Shown here piece after piece: positions 7,555-14,258 of a DNA stretch of 21,807 nucleotides (its first letter is position 1; every line of letters starts with the position of its first letter). The translations under genes were made by a program, and so were the position numbers. The DNA comes from Christensenella sp. UBA6345 (GTDB lineage: Bacteria > Bacillota > Clostridia > Christensenellales > UBA1242), in contig DJSB01000049.1 of the NCBI GenBank assembly GCA_002437945.1, positions 19,395 through 41,201 of the forward strand, read 5' to 3'. The notes beneath the pieces were generated by a model that saw only the letters and a program-made list of their open reading frames with translations, made no database searches and was not told the DNA's origin.

Positions 7555-8451
7555 ATGAAACTTAAACAAAAAATTATTATTTCTGTCATTATATTAATAA
7601 TGTTACTGTCAGCACTAACTCTATCTTGTATTTATGTGTGGTGGTATAGACAACCACAAAAACCAGTAATCCATATTATTGCTTTGGGTGGACAATCTAA
7701 TTGTGAAGGAGTTGCGTTAAGTAGTGCACTTGAACAAAAAGTAACTAACAAGCAGTATCAATTGTATTCGCAGGGTTTTAAAAATGTAAGTATTGTTAGA
7801 GTAACAGAAGGTGGAGTGGTAGGGAGTATTCAACAATGTAAATTAGGTCTTGGGGCGACTAGTAACCATTTTGGTATAGAAATAGGTATTGCTGACTACT
7901 TAAACACATATTATCCAGATTATCAATATTGCCTAGTTAAAAAGGCTGTAGGTGGTACTACAATGGGTGAGTTTTGGACACCATCTTCTGATACGGGAGA
8001 ATATATTGAACAACTAATTAATGGTATCAATATTACAATACAACAATATGAAAAACTTGGCTATATTGTTAAGGTAGATGCATTTTGTTTTATGCAAGGC
8101 GAAGAGGAAAGTGCATCTGGCGAATTAACAAATTATTATAATGATACTCTTAATATGATTAATTATTTTCGTGAGACTTTTAAACAATATGGCGATAATA
8201 TTAGATATATAGATGGCGGAGTGTATCACAGTGAAAGATTCCCATATGGTAATCAAGTTAACCAGATTAAAAAAAGTGTAGCAGATACTGATAACAATAA
8301 TTATTATATAGACACTATTGCTATGGGATTAACTAAAAATAATCACGAAGAAAGCGGAATTGATGATGTATTTCATTATGATAGTTTATCAATGTTAAGA
8401 CTAGGTTGGGCTTTTGGAGAAGATATTGTAGATAATAATAATGTCGATTAA
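7555..8451 (+). CDS. Membrane-anchored SGNH hydrolase, sialate O-acetylesterase-like
   Basis: A 298-residue protein. It starts with a Lys-rich cap and one hydrophobic segment (about residues 7-29) with no clear cleavage site, so it is probably an anchored extracellular protein. The rest resembles the carbohydrate-esterase (sialate O-acetylesterase, CE6) branch of SGNH hydrolases: GGQSNCEG carries the candidate nucleophile Ser48, GGTTMGEFW follows, and MQGEEES sits where relatives have a QGE-D segment. DDVFHYDS near the end supplies a plausible Asp271/His274. The likely role is removal of acetyl groups from surface or environmental glycans; the exact substrate is unknown. AAGG lies 6 bases before the ATG. 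It stands alone, without other sugar-metabolism genes beside it. Confidence 0.75.
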   Translation: MKLKQKIIISVIILIMLLSALTLSCIYVWWYRQPQKPVIHIIALGGQSNCEGVALSSALEQKVTNKQYQLYSQGFKNVSIVRVTEGGVVGSIQQCKLGLGATSNHFGIEIGIADYLNTYYPDYQYCLVKKAVGGTTMGEFWTPSSDTGEYIEQLINGINITIQQYEKLGYIVKVDAFCFMQGEEESASGELTNYYNDTLNMINYFRETFKQYGDNIRYIDGGVYHSERFPYGNQVNQIKKSVADTDNNNYYIDTIAMGLTKNNHEESGIDDVFHYDSLSMLRLGWAFGEDIVDNNNVD

Positions 8452-8496
8452 TTATTAATTGATTATTGTAATATGTTATTAAAGTATGAAAAATAG

Positions 8497-8525
8497 TTAG
8501 TAATTTATAATTTTTATGGTATTAT
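8497..8525 (+). promoter_or_regulatory. Possible promoter of the DUF1292 gene
   Basis: TATTAT (8520-8525), preceded by TGG, forms an extended -10. The matching -35, TTAGTA (8497-8502), is weak but correctly spaced at 17 bases. Transcription would start about 30 bases before the ATG. Confidence 0.45.
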
Positions 8526-8560
8526 CATTTTAGAATTCTTTTAATTAGGAGTGTAAAGAA

Positions 8561-8968
8561 ATGGAAGAAAATATAAAAGATCCTATTGATTGTTTATTTG
8601 ATGAAGATAACAATGACCCTATAGTATTGCTTAATGAAAAGGGCGAAGAACAAGCATTTGAACAGGTTGCTGTCATACCACAAAGCAAAAAGACTTATGC
8701 TATATTACAACCTATCGGTCATATGGACGGAGTAGGAGAAAATGAAGGTTTAGTATTTGCAATTGAAGAGTCTGAAGATGGTGGCGAATATCTTAAACTT
8801 GTTACCGATGACAAGATAATAGATGAAGTCTTTGACGTTTATGAAGAAATGTGGGACGATGCCGAATGTGATTGTGGCTGTCACTGTCATGATGGTTGTG
8901 ATTGTGAAGATGATTGTGAAGATGATTGTGAAGATGACTGTGATTGTCATTGCGAAGATGAAGAATAA
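8561..8968 (+). CDS. DUF1292 protein with Cys/His/Asp-rich C-terminal tail
   Basis: A 135-residue acidic protein. Residues 18-98 match the DUF1292 (YrzB-like) pattern seen in many Bacillota: an acidic start, DPIVLLNEKGEEQAFE, KTYAILQP, then GLVFAIEESEDGGEYLKLV and an acidic helix. The function of this family is unknown. After Asp100 the protein continues as a 35-residue tail holding 11 Cys and 3 His separated by Asp/Glu, including three EDDC units. This tail is unlike ordinary DUF1292 proteins and resembles metal-chelating, metallothionein-like sequence; metal binding is an inference. The tail DNA contains three perfect copies of a 12-base unit. AGGAG stands 9 bases before the ATG. A branched terminator follows. 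Confidence 0.78.
   Translation: MEENIKDPIDCLFDEDNNDPIVLLNEKGEEQAFEQVAVIPQSKKTYAILQPIGHMDGVGENEGLVFAIEESEDGGEYLKLVTDDKIIDEVFDVYEEMWDDAECDCGCHCHDGCDCEDDCEDDCEDDCDCHCEDEE
8900..8935 (+). repeat. Three perfect tandem copies of a 12-base coding repeat
   Basis: The unit GATTGTGAAGAT occurs at 8900-8911, 8912-8923 and 8924-8935 without a mismatch and encodes Asp-Cys-Glu-Asp each time. A diverged fourth unit (GACTGTGATTGT) follows at once. The repeat length is a multiple of three, so copy-number change would lengthen or shorten the tail without a frameshift. Confidence 0.9.
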
Positions 8969-8996
8969 TAACTTTATGTATACTTAAATCAACTTA

Positions 8997-9063
8997 AACT
9001 TTATTGCTAATAAGTTTACTTTAACAATTGTGTTAAGTAATATTGGCGATAAAGTTTTTTTAT
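8997..9063 (+). terminator. Nested-hairpin terminator after the DUF1292 gene
   Basis: AACTTTATTGC (8997-9007) pairs with GCGATAAAGTT (9046-9056), 11 pairs with one U-G. It encloses a second stem, TTACTTTAACA (9016-9026) with TGTTAAGTAA (9031-9040), which has one bulged base. A run of T follows the outer stem. This reads as an intrinsic terminator 30 bases after the stop codon, though it is more elaborate than others in the window. Confidence 0.65.
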
Positions 9064-9282
9064 TTTCTTTTGTCTTTTAGTTATTTTTTCTTGTTCAAAT
9101 TATAAATTTTTTGTTCAAAATATTGAAAGATTAATTATACATAAGTTTTTCGCAATTTCTTGATTTTTTTACATTTTATTTGCATAAATATTATCGCTTA
9201 TTAATATTTAACTATTTTAAAAATTTGCTTAAAAAATTTGACTTTTTCAAAGTATGGGCATTGTAACTAAAAATGGGAAAAA
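9064..9282. other. AT-rich gene-free stretch upstream of nrdD
   Basis: This is part of the 396-base gap between the DUF1292 gene and nrdD, whose ends are occupied by a terminator and the nrdD control region. The middle is extremely T- and A-rich, with poly-T and poly-A runs (for example TTTTTT near 9165). No reading frame, RNA gene or clear operator is visible; it may simply be a bent, AT-rich upstream region. Confidence 0.4.
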
Positions 9283-9335
9283 TCACAAGATATTGTGTTG
9301 TTGTGTTTGACTTAACCACAATATCTATTTATAAT
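9283..9335 (+). promoter_or_regulatory. nrdD promoter with two NrdR-box-like operators
   Basis: The promoter is TTGACT (9307-9312), 17 bases, TATAAT (9330-9335). Upstream of the -35 lies CACAAGATATTGTG (9284-9297), a near-palindrome close to the NrdR box. A second, weaker CACAATATCT-type half lies in the -35/-10 spacer from 9317. The two boxes are 33 bases apart. Paired boxes about three helical turns apart over an RNR promoter are the known NrdR arrangement, so ATP/dATP-dependent repression by NrdR is the likely control; NrdR itself is not in this window. Confidence 0.72.
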
Positions 9336-9364
9336 GCCATTAGTAAATTGAAAAGGGGAAGGCT

Positions 9365-11542
9365 ATGAAAATAATCAAAAGAAGTGGACAAGAAGTTGAA
9401 TTTGACGCATCAAAAATCTATAATGCTATCACTAAAGCCAACAATAACCAAGAGAAAGACAAAGACCGCATAACTGAAGCAGAAATCAAGGAAATTGTTG
9501 ATACTGTAACTAAAAAATGTAAAAACATTAAACGTGCAGTTTCGGTAGAAGAAATACAAGATATGGTAGAAGAAAACCTTGTTGCACGCAATAAGTTTAA
9601 ACTTGCCAAGCATTATATAACATATAGATATCAAAGAGCCTTGGTTAGACATTCTAATACTACAGACAAACAAATTTTGTCTTTAATTGAATGCGAAAAC
9701 GAAGAAGTTAAACAGGAAAATTCTAACAAAAATCCTACTGTAAATAGTGTTCAAAGAGACTATATGGCGGGCGAAGTAAGTAAAGATATTACTAAAAGAT
9801 TCCTATTGCCTACAGATATAGTTGAAGCCCATGAAAATGGCGAAATACATTTTCATGATGCTGACTATTTTGCTCAACACATGCATAATTGTGACCTTAT
9901 CAATCTAGAAGATATGTTGCAGAATGGCACAGTTATTTCTGGCACTATGATAGAGCGTCCACACTCTTTTGCTACTGCTTGCAATATTGCTACCCAAATA
10001 ATAGCCCAAGTTGCTAGTAGTCAATATGGCGGACAAAGTATTAGCCTTACTCATTTAGCACCTTTTGTTGATGTAAGTAGACAAAAGTTTAGACGTGAGA
10101 CTAAAAAAGAGTTTGAAGAGTTGGGTGTAGAAATCACTGAAGAACAACTTAATGCTATTGTAGAAAGTCAAGTAAGGAAAGAAGTTAATAAGGGTATCCA
10201 AACTATTCAATATCAAGTAGTTACTCTTATGACCACCAACGGACAAGCCCCATTTATAACAGTGTTTATGTATTTAGGTGAAGCCCGTAACGAACAAGAA
10301 AAGAAAGACCTTGCTATGATGATAGAAGAAACCCTTAATCAACGTATTACTGGTGTTAAAAACCAAAAGGGTATATACATAACTCCTGCTTTCCCAAAAC
10401 TTATCTATGTACTAGAAGAACAAAATATACATGAAGATAGTCCTTACTGGTATTTAACCGAGTTGGCAGCCAAATGTACAGCAAAACGTATGGTTCCTGA
10501 CTATATTTCTGAAAAGAAAATGTTGGAACTTAAAAAAGATAAAAATGGCGAAGGACACTGTTATACTTGTATGGGCTGTCGTAGTTTCTTAACTCCATAT
10601 GTTGATGAAAACGGTAAACCAAAATACTATGGTAGATTTAATCAAGGCGTAGTTACTGTTAACCTAGTTGATATAGCATTAACTGCTAATAAAGATATGG
10701 ACAAGTTCTGGAAAATATTTGACGAACGTATGGAATTATGCCATAAAGCATTACAATGTCGTCATAACAGATTAAAGGGTACTTTGTCTGATGTTTCGCC
10801 TATACTATGGCAATATGGTGCATTAAGTAGGCTTGCACCGGGAGAAAAAATTGATAAGTTGCTTTATGGTGGATATTCTACAATTTCTTTAGGATATGCA
10901 GGGTTGTGGGAAACCGTTTATGCATTAATTGGCGAAAAATTAACTAGTCCAAAAGGTAAAGAACTAGGATTAGAAATTATGAGCAAACTTAATGAGTATA
11001 CTAAAAAATGGAAAGAAGCCGAGAATATAGATTACTCATTGTATGGTACACCACTAGAAAGTACTACATATAAGTTTTCAAAATGTTTACAACGTAAATT
11101 TGGAGTGATAGAAGGTGTTACTGATAAGAGTTATATTACCAACTCATATCATGTTCACGTAACCGAACCTATTGATGCATTTTCAAAACTTAAATTTGAA
11201 AGTGAATTCCAAGCATTAAGTCCAGGTGGAGCAATAAGTTATGTAGAAGTTCCTAATATGCAGAACAATATTCCTGCCGTATTAGAAGTGATGAAATTTA
11301 TCTATGACAACATTATGTATGCCGAACTTAATACTAAAAGCGATTATTGTCAAGTATGCGGATATGATGGCGAAATTAAAATTGTAGAACAAGACGGTAA
11401 ATTGGTTTGGGAATGTCCAAATTGTAAAAATAGAGACCAATCAAAAATGAATGTTGCTAGACGTACATGCGGTTATATCGGTTCACAATATTGGAATCAA
11501 GGCCGTACACAAGAAATTAAAGATAGAGTATTACACTTATAA
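9365..11542 (+). CDS. nrdD: Anaerobic ribonucleoside-triphosphate reductase NrdD (class III)
   Basis: A 725-residue oxygen-sensitive enzyme that reduces ribonucleoside triphosphates to deoxynucleotides using a glycyl radical. The N-terminal ATP-cone (about 1-95, starting IIKRSGQEVEFDASKI) gives dATP/ATP allosteric control. The core carries the hallmark stretches NSVQRDYMAGEVSKD, FHDADYFAQHMHNC and QIIAQVASSQYGGQS. YTCMGCRSFL holds Cys399, Cys402 and Cys405. The C-terminus has a zinc site (CQVC and CPNC), followed by RRTCGYIG, where Gly703 is the expected radical residue by the glycyl-radical signature. AGGGGA precedes the ATG by 5 bases. nrdG, its activase, follows 21 bases later. All key elements are present and the length is normal for the family. 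Confidence 0.97.
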   Translation: MKIIKRSGQEVEFDASKIYNAITKANNNQEKDKDRITEAEIKEIVDTVTKKCKNIKRAVSVEEIQDMVEENLVARNKFKLAKHYITYRYQRALVRHSNTTDKQILSLIECENEEVKQENSNKNPTVNSVQRDYMAGEVSKDITKRFLLPTDIVEAHENGEIHFHDADYFAQHMHNCDLINLEDMLQNGTVISGTMIERPHSFATACNIATQIIAQVASSQYGGQSISLTHLAPFVDVSRQKFRRETKKEFEELGVEITEEQLNAIVESQVRKEVNKGIQTIQYQVVTLMTTNGQAPFITVFMYLGEARNEQEKKDLAMMIEETLNQRITGVKNQKGIYITPAFPKLIYVLEEQNIHEDSPYWYLTELAAKCTAKRMVPDYISEKKMLELKKDKNGEGHCYTCMGCRSFLTPYVDENGKPKYYGRFNQGVVTVNLVDIALTANKDMDKFWKIFDERMELCHKALQCRHNRLKGTLSDVSPILWQYGALSRLAPGEKIDKLLYGGYSTISLGYAGLWETVYALIGEKLTSPKGKELGLEIMSKLNEYTKKWKEAENIDYSLYGTPLESTTYKFSKCLQRKFGVIEGVTDKSYITNSYHVHVTEPIDAFSKLKFESEFQALSPGGAISYVEVPNMQNNIPAVLEVMKFIYDNIMYAELNTKSDYCQVCGYDGEIKIVEQDGKLVWECPNCKNRDQSKMNVARRTCGYIGSQYWNQGRTQEIKDRVLHL

Positions 11543-11563
11543 TCAAAAAAATAGTGAGTTATT

Positions 11564-12085
11564 ATGAATTATGCAGTAATAAAAAATTGTGATATAGCCA
11601 ATGGTTTTGGTGTGAGAGTGAGTTTGTTTGTAAGTGGTTGTACCCATCATTGCAAAGATTGTTTCAATCCAGAAACTTGGAATTTTAATTATGGTACACC
11701 ATATACAAAAGAAACAGAAGATTATATAATTCAACTTCTTAAGGCTGACTATATAAAAGGTATAACCTTATTGGGTGGAGAGCCTATGGAAGAAGTTAAC
11801 CAAAAAGAACTTGTTAATCTATTAAGAAGAATAAAAACCGAATTGCCTAATAAAGATATATGGTGTTATACAGGTTATACTTATGACACCGACCTTAAAC
11901 AGGGTGGTAAAGCATACTATCAATACACTGATGAAATTTTGTCGTATCTTGATGTCTTGGTAGACGGCGAGTTTAAGACTGATTTAAAAAATTTAAGTCT
12001 AAAATTTAGGGGAAGTAGCAACCAAAGAGTGATTGATGTAAAGAAATCATTAAAAGAAAATAAGGTTGTGTTGTACCTAGAATAA
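11564..12085 (+). CDS. nrdG: Anaerobic ribonucleotide reductase activating protein NrdG
   Basis: A 173-residue radical-SAM protein that uses a [4Fe-4S] cluster and S-adenosylmethionine to create the glycyl radical on NrdD. The cluster motif is CTHHCKDC (Cys26, Cys30, Cys33, the CX3CX2C form), followed by the SAM-contacting GGEPM near residue 74. The opening NYAVIKNCDIANGFGVRVSLFVSGC is typical of the small NrdG family. It follows nrdD by 21 bases without a promoter or terminator, and a strong terminator lies just after its stop, so the pair is one operon. The ribosome site is weak (GTGAG-like). Confidence 0.95.
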   Translation: MNYAVIKNCDIANGFGVRVSLFVSGCTHHCKDCFNPETWNFNYGTPYTKETEDYIIQLLKADYIKGITLLGGEPMEEVNQKELVNLLRRIKTELPNKDIWCYTGYTYDTDLKQGGKAYYQYTDEILSYLDVLVDGEFKTDLKNLSLKFRGSSNQRVIDVKKSLKENKVVLYLE

Positions 12086-12094
12086 TTGATAAAT

Positions 12095-12131
12095 AAAAGA
12101 ATGATAGCATAATTGCTATCATTCTTTTTTT
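12095..12131. terminator. Terminator shared by nrdDG and the collagen-like gene
   Basis: A 15-base perfect stem, AAAAGAATGATAGCA (12095-12109) with its complement at 12114-12128 and the loop TAAT, is followed by more T. Rightward it ends nrdG. Leftward the flanking A-run supplies a T-tract for the convergent collagen-like gene, whose stop lies about 33 bases away. Confidence 0.88.
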
Positions 12132-12163
12132 ACTATTAAATTTATTTAAACTTAAAAACTACA

Positions 12164-13111
12164 TTAAGCAATTCTGACTATAGTCAATGTTGCACTATAA
12201 CCACCAGTAGCATTAATTGTAGTGCTATCAGTAATTGTAGGAATCAATGTTATAGTATCGTCACTAGTTAAATTTAATACAAATGTCCCACCAGTTGCTT
12301 CAGTGTTAGATAAAGAAACTTGAGTAGGTGTATTAATAGTATCATTAACTCCTATAGCGATTAGTTCTGTGCCAGAAACATCAGTGGCATCGCCCACTTG
12401 ATATGACACAATATAAGTCCCAGTCGCAGGTATGGTTATGGCATTGTTGGCTACAGCCATACCATTGTTAGTAAGTGTAGTGTTAAGCACTACAGGTGTA
12501 TTATTAGTAAGTGCTTGTGAAGCAGGATTGTATATTGTAGCATTTTGATTAAGTGCTGGACCAGTAGCCCCAGTTGGACCAGTTGGACCTGTAGGACCTG
12601 TAGCACCAGCCACACCTTGGATACCTTGTACGCCTTGAGCCCCAGTAGGACCGGTCGCTCCGGCAGGGCCTGTTGCTCCCGTAGGGCCAGTAGCACCAGT
12701 TGCGCCAGTAATACCTTGTATTCCTTGTGGTCCGGTAGCCCCAGTTGGTCCTGTTGCTCCGGTTATTCCAGTGCCAGTTGCACCAGTAGGACCTGTAGGA
12801 CCAATTGAACCTTGAACACCTTGGATACCCTGTACACCTTGTGCACCAGTAGGACCGGTAGGTCCGGTTGGACCCATAGGACCGATTACTCCTTGTAAAC
12901 CCTGAACGCCTTGTATTCCTTGAGCACCTGTTGGACCGGTTGGACCAGTAGGACCAGTCGCACCTGTAGGGCCGGTTACACCAGTTGTGGGACCCGTAGG
13001 GCCAGTTGGACCTGTAGGTCCGGGTATACCTATATTTCTAACAATCACTTGCGTATTGTTGTTTCTGTTACAACGATTATTGCAAAAACAATTTGAATTA
13101 AAACAACTCAT
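12164..13111 (-). CDS. Collagen-like repeat protein, BclA/exosporium type
   Basis: A 315-residue structural protein with three parts. Residues 1-27 are Cys- and Asn-rich (five Cys) and lack a signal peptide. Residues 28-186 are a Gly-X-Y collagen region of 52 triplets, mostly GPT, GAT and GVQ/GIQ, split 5/23/24 by two breaks: an extra Thr after the fifth triplet, and a GT doublet about two-fifths along. Residues 187-315 form a Thr/Asn-rich beta domain resembling the C1q/TNF-like head of BclA proteins, expected to trimerise. The likely role is a filament of the spore or cell surface. AGGAGGT lies 6 bases before the chosen ATG (13109-13111); the ATG 18 bases further upstream lies before this ribosome site and is unlikely to be used. 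A sigma-K-like promoter is possible. Confidence 0.87.
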   Translation of the reverse strand: MSCFNSNCFCNNRCNRNNNTQVIVRNIGIPGPTGPTGPTGPTTGVTGPTGATGPTGPTGPTGAQGIQGVQGLQGVIGPMGPTGPTGPTGAQGVQGIQGVQGSIGPTGPTGATGTGITGATGPTGATGPQGIQGITGATGATGPTGATGPAGATGPTGAQGVQGIQGVAGATGPTGPTGPTGATGPALNQNATIYNPASQALTNNTPVVLNTTLTNNGMAVANNAITIPATGTYIVSYQVGDATDVSGTELIAIGVNDTINTPTQVSLSNTEATGGTFVLNLTSDDTITLIPTITDSTTINATGGYSATLTIVRIA

Positions 13112-13141
13112 TAGTTGACCTCCTTGCATTATCGCTACTGC

Positions 13142-13168
13142 ATAATATGATTGCTTATGTTATTTTGT
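13142..13168 (-). promoter_or_regulatory. Possible sigma-K-like sporulation promoter of the collagen gene
   Basis: On the minus strand, CATATTAT (13142-13149) fits the CATAnnnT -10 of sigma E/K promoters. The dinucleotide AC, the minimal sigma-K -35, sits 17 bases upstream (13167-13168). The motif is short and the region is AT-rich, so this is suggestive only. It agrees with late mother-cell expression known for BclA-type genes. Confidence 0.35.
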
Positions 13169-13190
13169 TACTTTCTATATATAGTTACAA

Positions 13191-13221
13191 TAAAAAAGTT
13201 TACATATATTTTATGTAAACT
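13191..13221 (-). terminator. Terminator downstream of the GNAT gene
   Basis: AGTTTACATA (13197-13206) and TATGTAAACT (13212-13221) form a perfect 10-base stem with loop TATTT. Read leftward, the stem is followed by six T, so it ends minus-strand transcription coming from the GNAT gene, about 165 bases after its stop, and insulates the collagen promoter. Confidence 0.78.
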
Positions 13222-13273
13222 CTGTAATATTAATTTAATTATTCTATGCTGATTGACTCACTATGTTTGTAAA

Positions 13274-13384
13274 TTAAGTTGCTATCGCAACAACCATTGT
13301 TACATAATGTCCACTTAAATTTGATTCATCGTCAGTTGATATTTAATGCCATTGCGTGTCGCTTGTATAAACTTCCTTAAGTGT
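13274..13384 (-). other. Spacer between GNAT stop and terminator, possible gene relic
   Basis: This transcribed spacer is richer in G+C than its surroundings. One minus-strand frame reads TLKEVYTSDTQWH, a single TAA, then 22 sense codons ending SGHYVTMVVAIAT and a stop. No start codon or ribosome site is apparent. A small hairpin, GTTGC/GCAAC, lies at 13278-13291. It could be a decayed C-terminal fragment, or just untranslated 3' sequence. Confidence 0.2.
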
Positions 13385-14043
13385 TACAATTTCTTTAGCA
13401 TGATATAATATTCTACTATTAATTCGGTATCATCTTTATTAGTTTTGCTTAAAGATTTTTCTGCGTTTTGTTTTCCTATGCTACTAAAAAATGGCTGACT
13501 AGATAAATATACAAAATCTGATTTCTTTACACCTTTTTGGTATTCGCAAAGTTTGGTTAGACCGGATTTTAAAAGACTATTATAACTTGCGATATTATCT
13601 TTGTGAACTTTTGACATACACCATTCGTAACCATCGGATTTAAGTTTTTCGATTAAATACTTAATCATTTCTGACATTAGACCATTTCCACGATATTGAC
13701 TTGATACCATATTAAATGCCAATTCGACCATACTATCGGTATTACATTTAGTACCAAAATCTATTTTACCTATTAACTTTCCGCATTTATAGTCTAGTGA
13801 ACTGACACCAACTAGGTTGTTTTTGTCAAAAAGTCCTATTATATAAAATCTTGGATTAGTAATCATTCCGAGTACGTTATCATAATCATATGGCATAGGT
13901 GTAAACCATTCTAGGTTATCTAGGTGGGAATACATATCTACGATAAGATTAATAAAGTCTTCTGTGTCGTCCGGTACTAATTGACGTATAATGTAATCTT
14001 TGTTATTTTTATTGAATTTGTATAGAGTTAAATTGTCTTTCAT
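13384..14043 (-). CDS. GNAT-family N-acetyltransferase
   Basis: A 219-residue acetyl-CoA-dependent acetyltransferase. The acetyl-CoA pyrophosphate loop is visible as QYRGNG (116-121) after the beta-4 strand VELAFNMVSS. It is followed by the helix LMSEMIKYLIEKL, and HKDNIASYNSLLKSGL matches the conserved C-terminal N-x2-S-x8-G region. The acceptor substrate is unknown. The frame extends to a TTG at 14056-14058, but GGGAAG lies just upstream of ATG 14041-14043 at suitable spacing, so the ATG is preferred. The last 30 or so residues are polar and outside the usual fold. It is a single-gene unit with a good promoter, divergent from the RNA ligase gene. Confidence 0.87.
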   Translation of the reverse strand: MKDNLTLYKFNKNNKDYIIRQLVPDDTEDFINLIVDMYSHLDNLEWFTPMPYDYDNVLGMITNPRFYIIGLFDKNNLVGVSSLDYKCGKLIGKIDFGTKCNTDSMVELAFNMVSSQYRGNGLMSEMIKYLIEKLKSDGYEWCMSKVHKDNIASYNSLLKSGLTKLCEYQKGVKKSDFVYLSSQPFFSSIGKQNAEKSLSKTNKDDTELIVEYYIMLKKL

Positions 14044-14074
14044 TTTTATACTTCCCAATTATTTTATTGTCTTA

Positions 14075-14102
14075 ATTGTAACATATTTAATCGTTATATC
14101 AA
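14075..14102 (-). promoter_or_regulatory. Promoter of the GNAT gene
   Basis: On the minus strand, TTGATA (14097-14102) and TACAAT (14075-14080) are 16 bases apart. TGT precedes the -10 directly, giving an extended -10. It lies about 30 bases upstream of the chosen ATG. Confidence 0.68.
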
Positions 14103-14193
14103 AGTTATTATTGGCAGTATAGAGTTTTAGTCTGGTTCGTGTAAAGATAAAACTTTACAAGTCGTTATTAGTTGTAATTACTAGATTAAATAC

Positions 14194-14223
14194 TTGTTAG
14201 TATCTTAATAATTATTGTATAAT
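14194..14223 (+). promoter_or_regulatory. Promoter of the RNA ligase gene
   Basis: TTGTTA (14194-14199) lies 18 bases before a consensus TATAAT (14218-14223). The leader is about 28 bases and includes AGGAG at 14247-14251. A 7-base hairpin (TGTAAAG, 14140-14146, with CTTTACA, 14153-14159) lies in the divergent spacer; its role is unclear. Confidence 0.65.
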
Positions 14224-14258
14224 ACTATAGTCATTATGATGATTTTAGGAGTGTGAAT

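Noticed and set aside
8750..8950. Minus-strand open frame opposite the DUF1292 tail
   Set aside because: It is an Ile/Thr-rich antisense shadow of the Asp/Cys repeat codons with no ribosome site.
12560..13030. Short direct repeats resembling a CRISPR array or satellite
   Set aside because: Repeats are 9-base Gly-Pro/Ala-Thr codon units in one continuous reading frame; there are no constant repeat-spacer units and no cas genes.
12545..13096. Plus-strand open frames rich in Ser, Cys, Trp and Thr opposite the collagen gene
   Set aside because: They are antisense shadows of the Gly-X-Y repeats; composition follows from the repeat codons and no ribosome site is present.
14131..14165. GGTTCG plus hairpin that recalls a tRNA T-arm
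   Set aside because: No acceptor, D or anticodon arms can be built around it and no CCA end is present.
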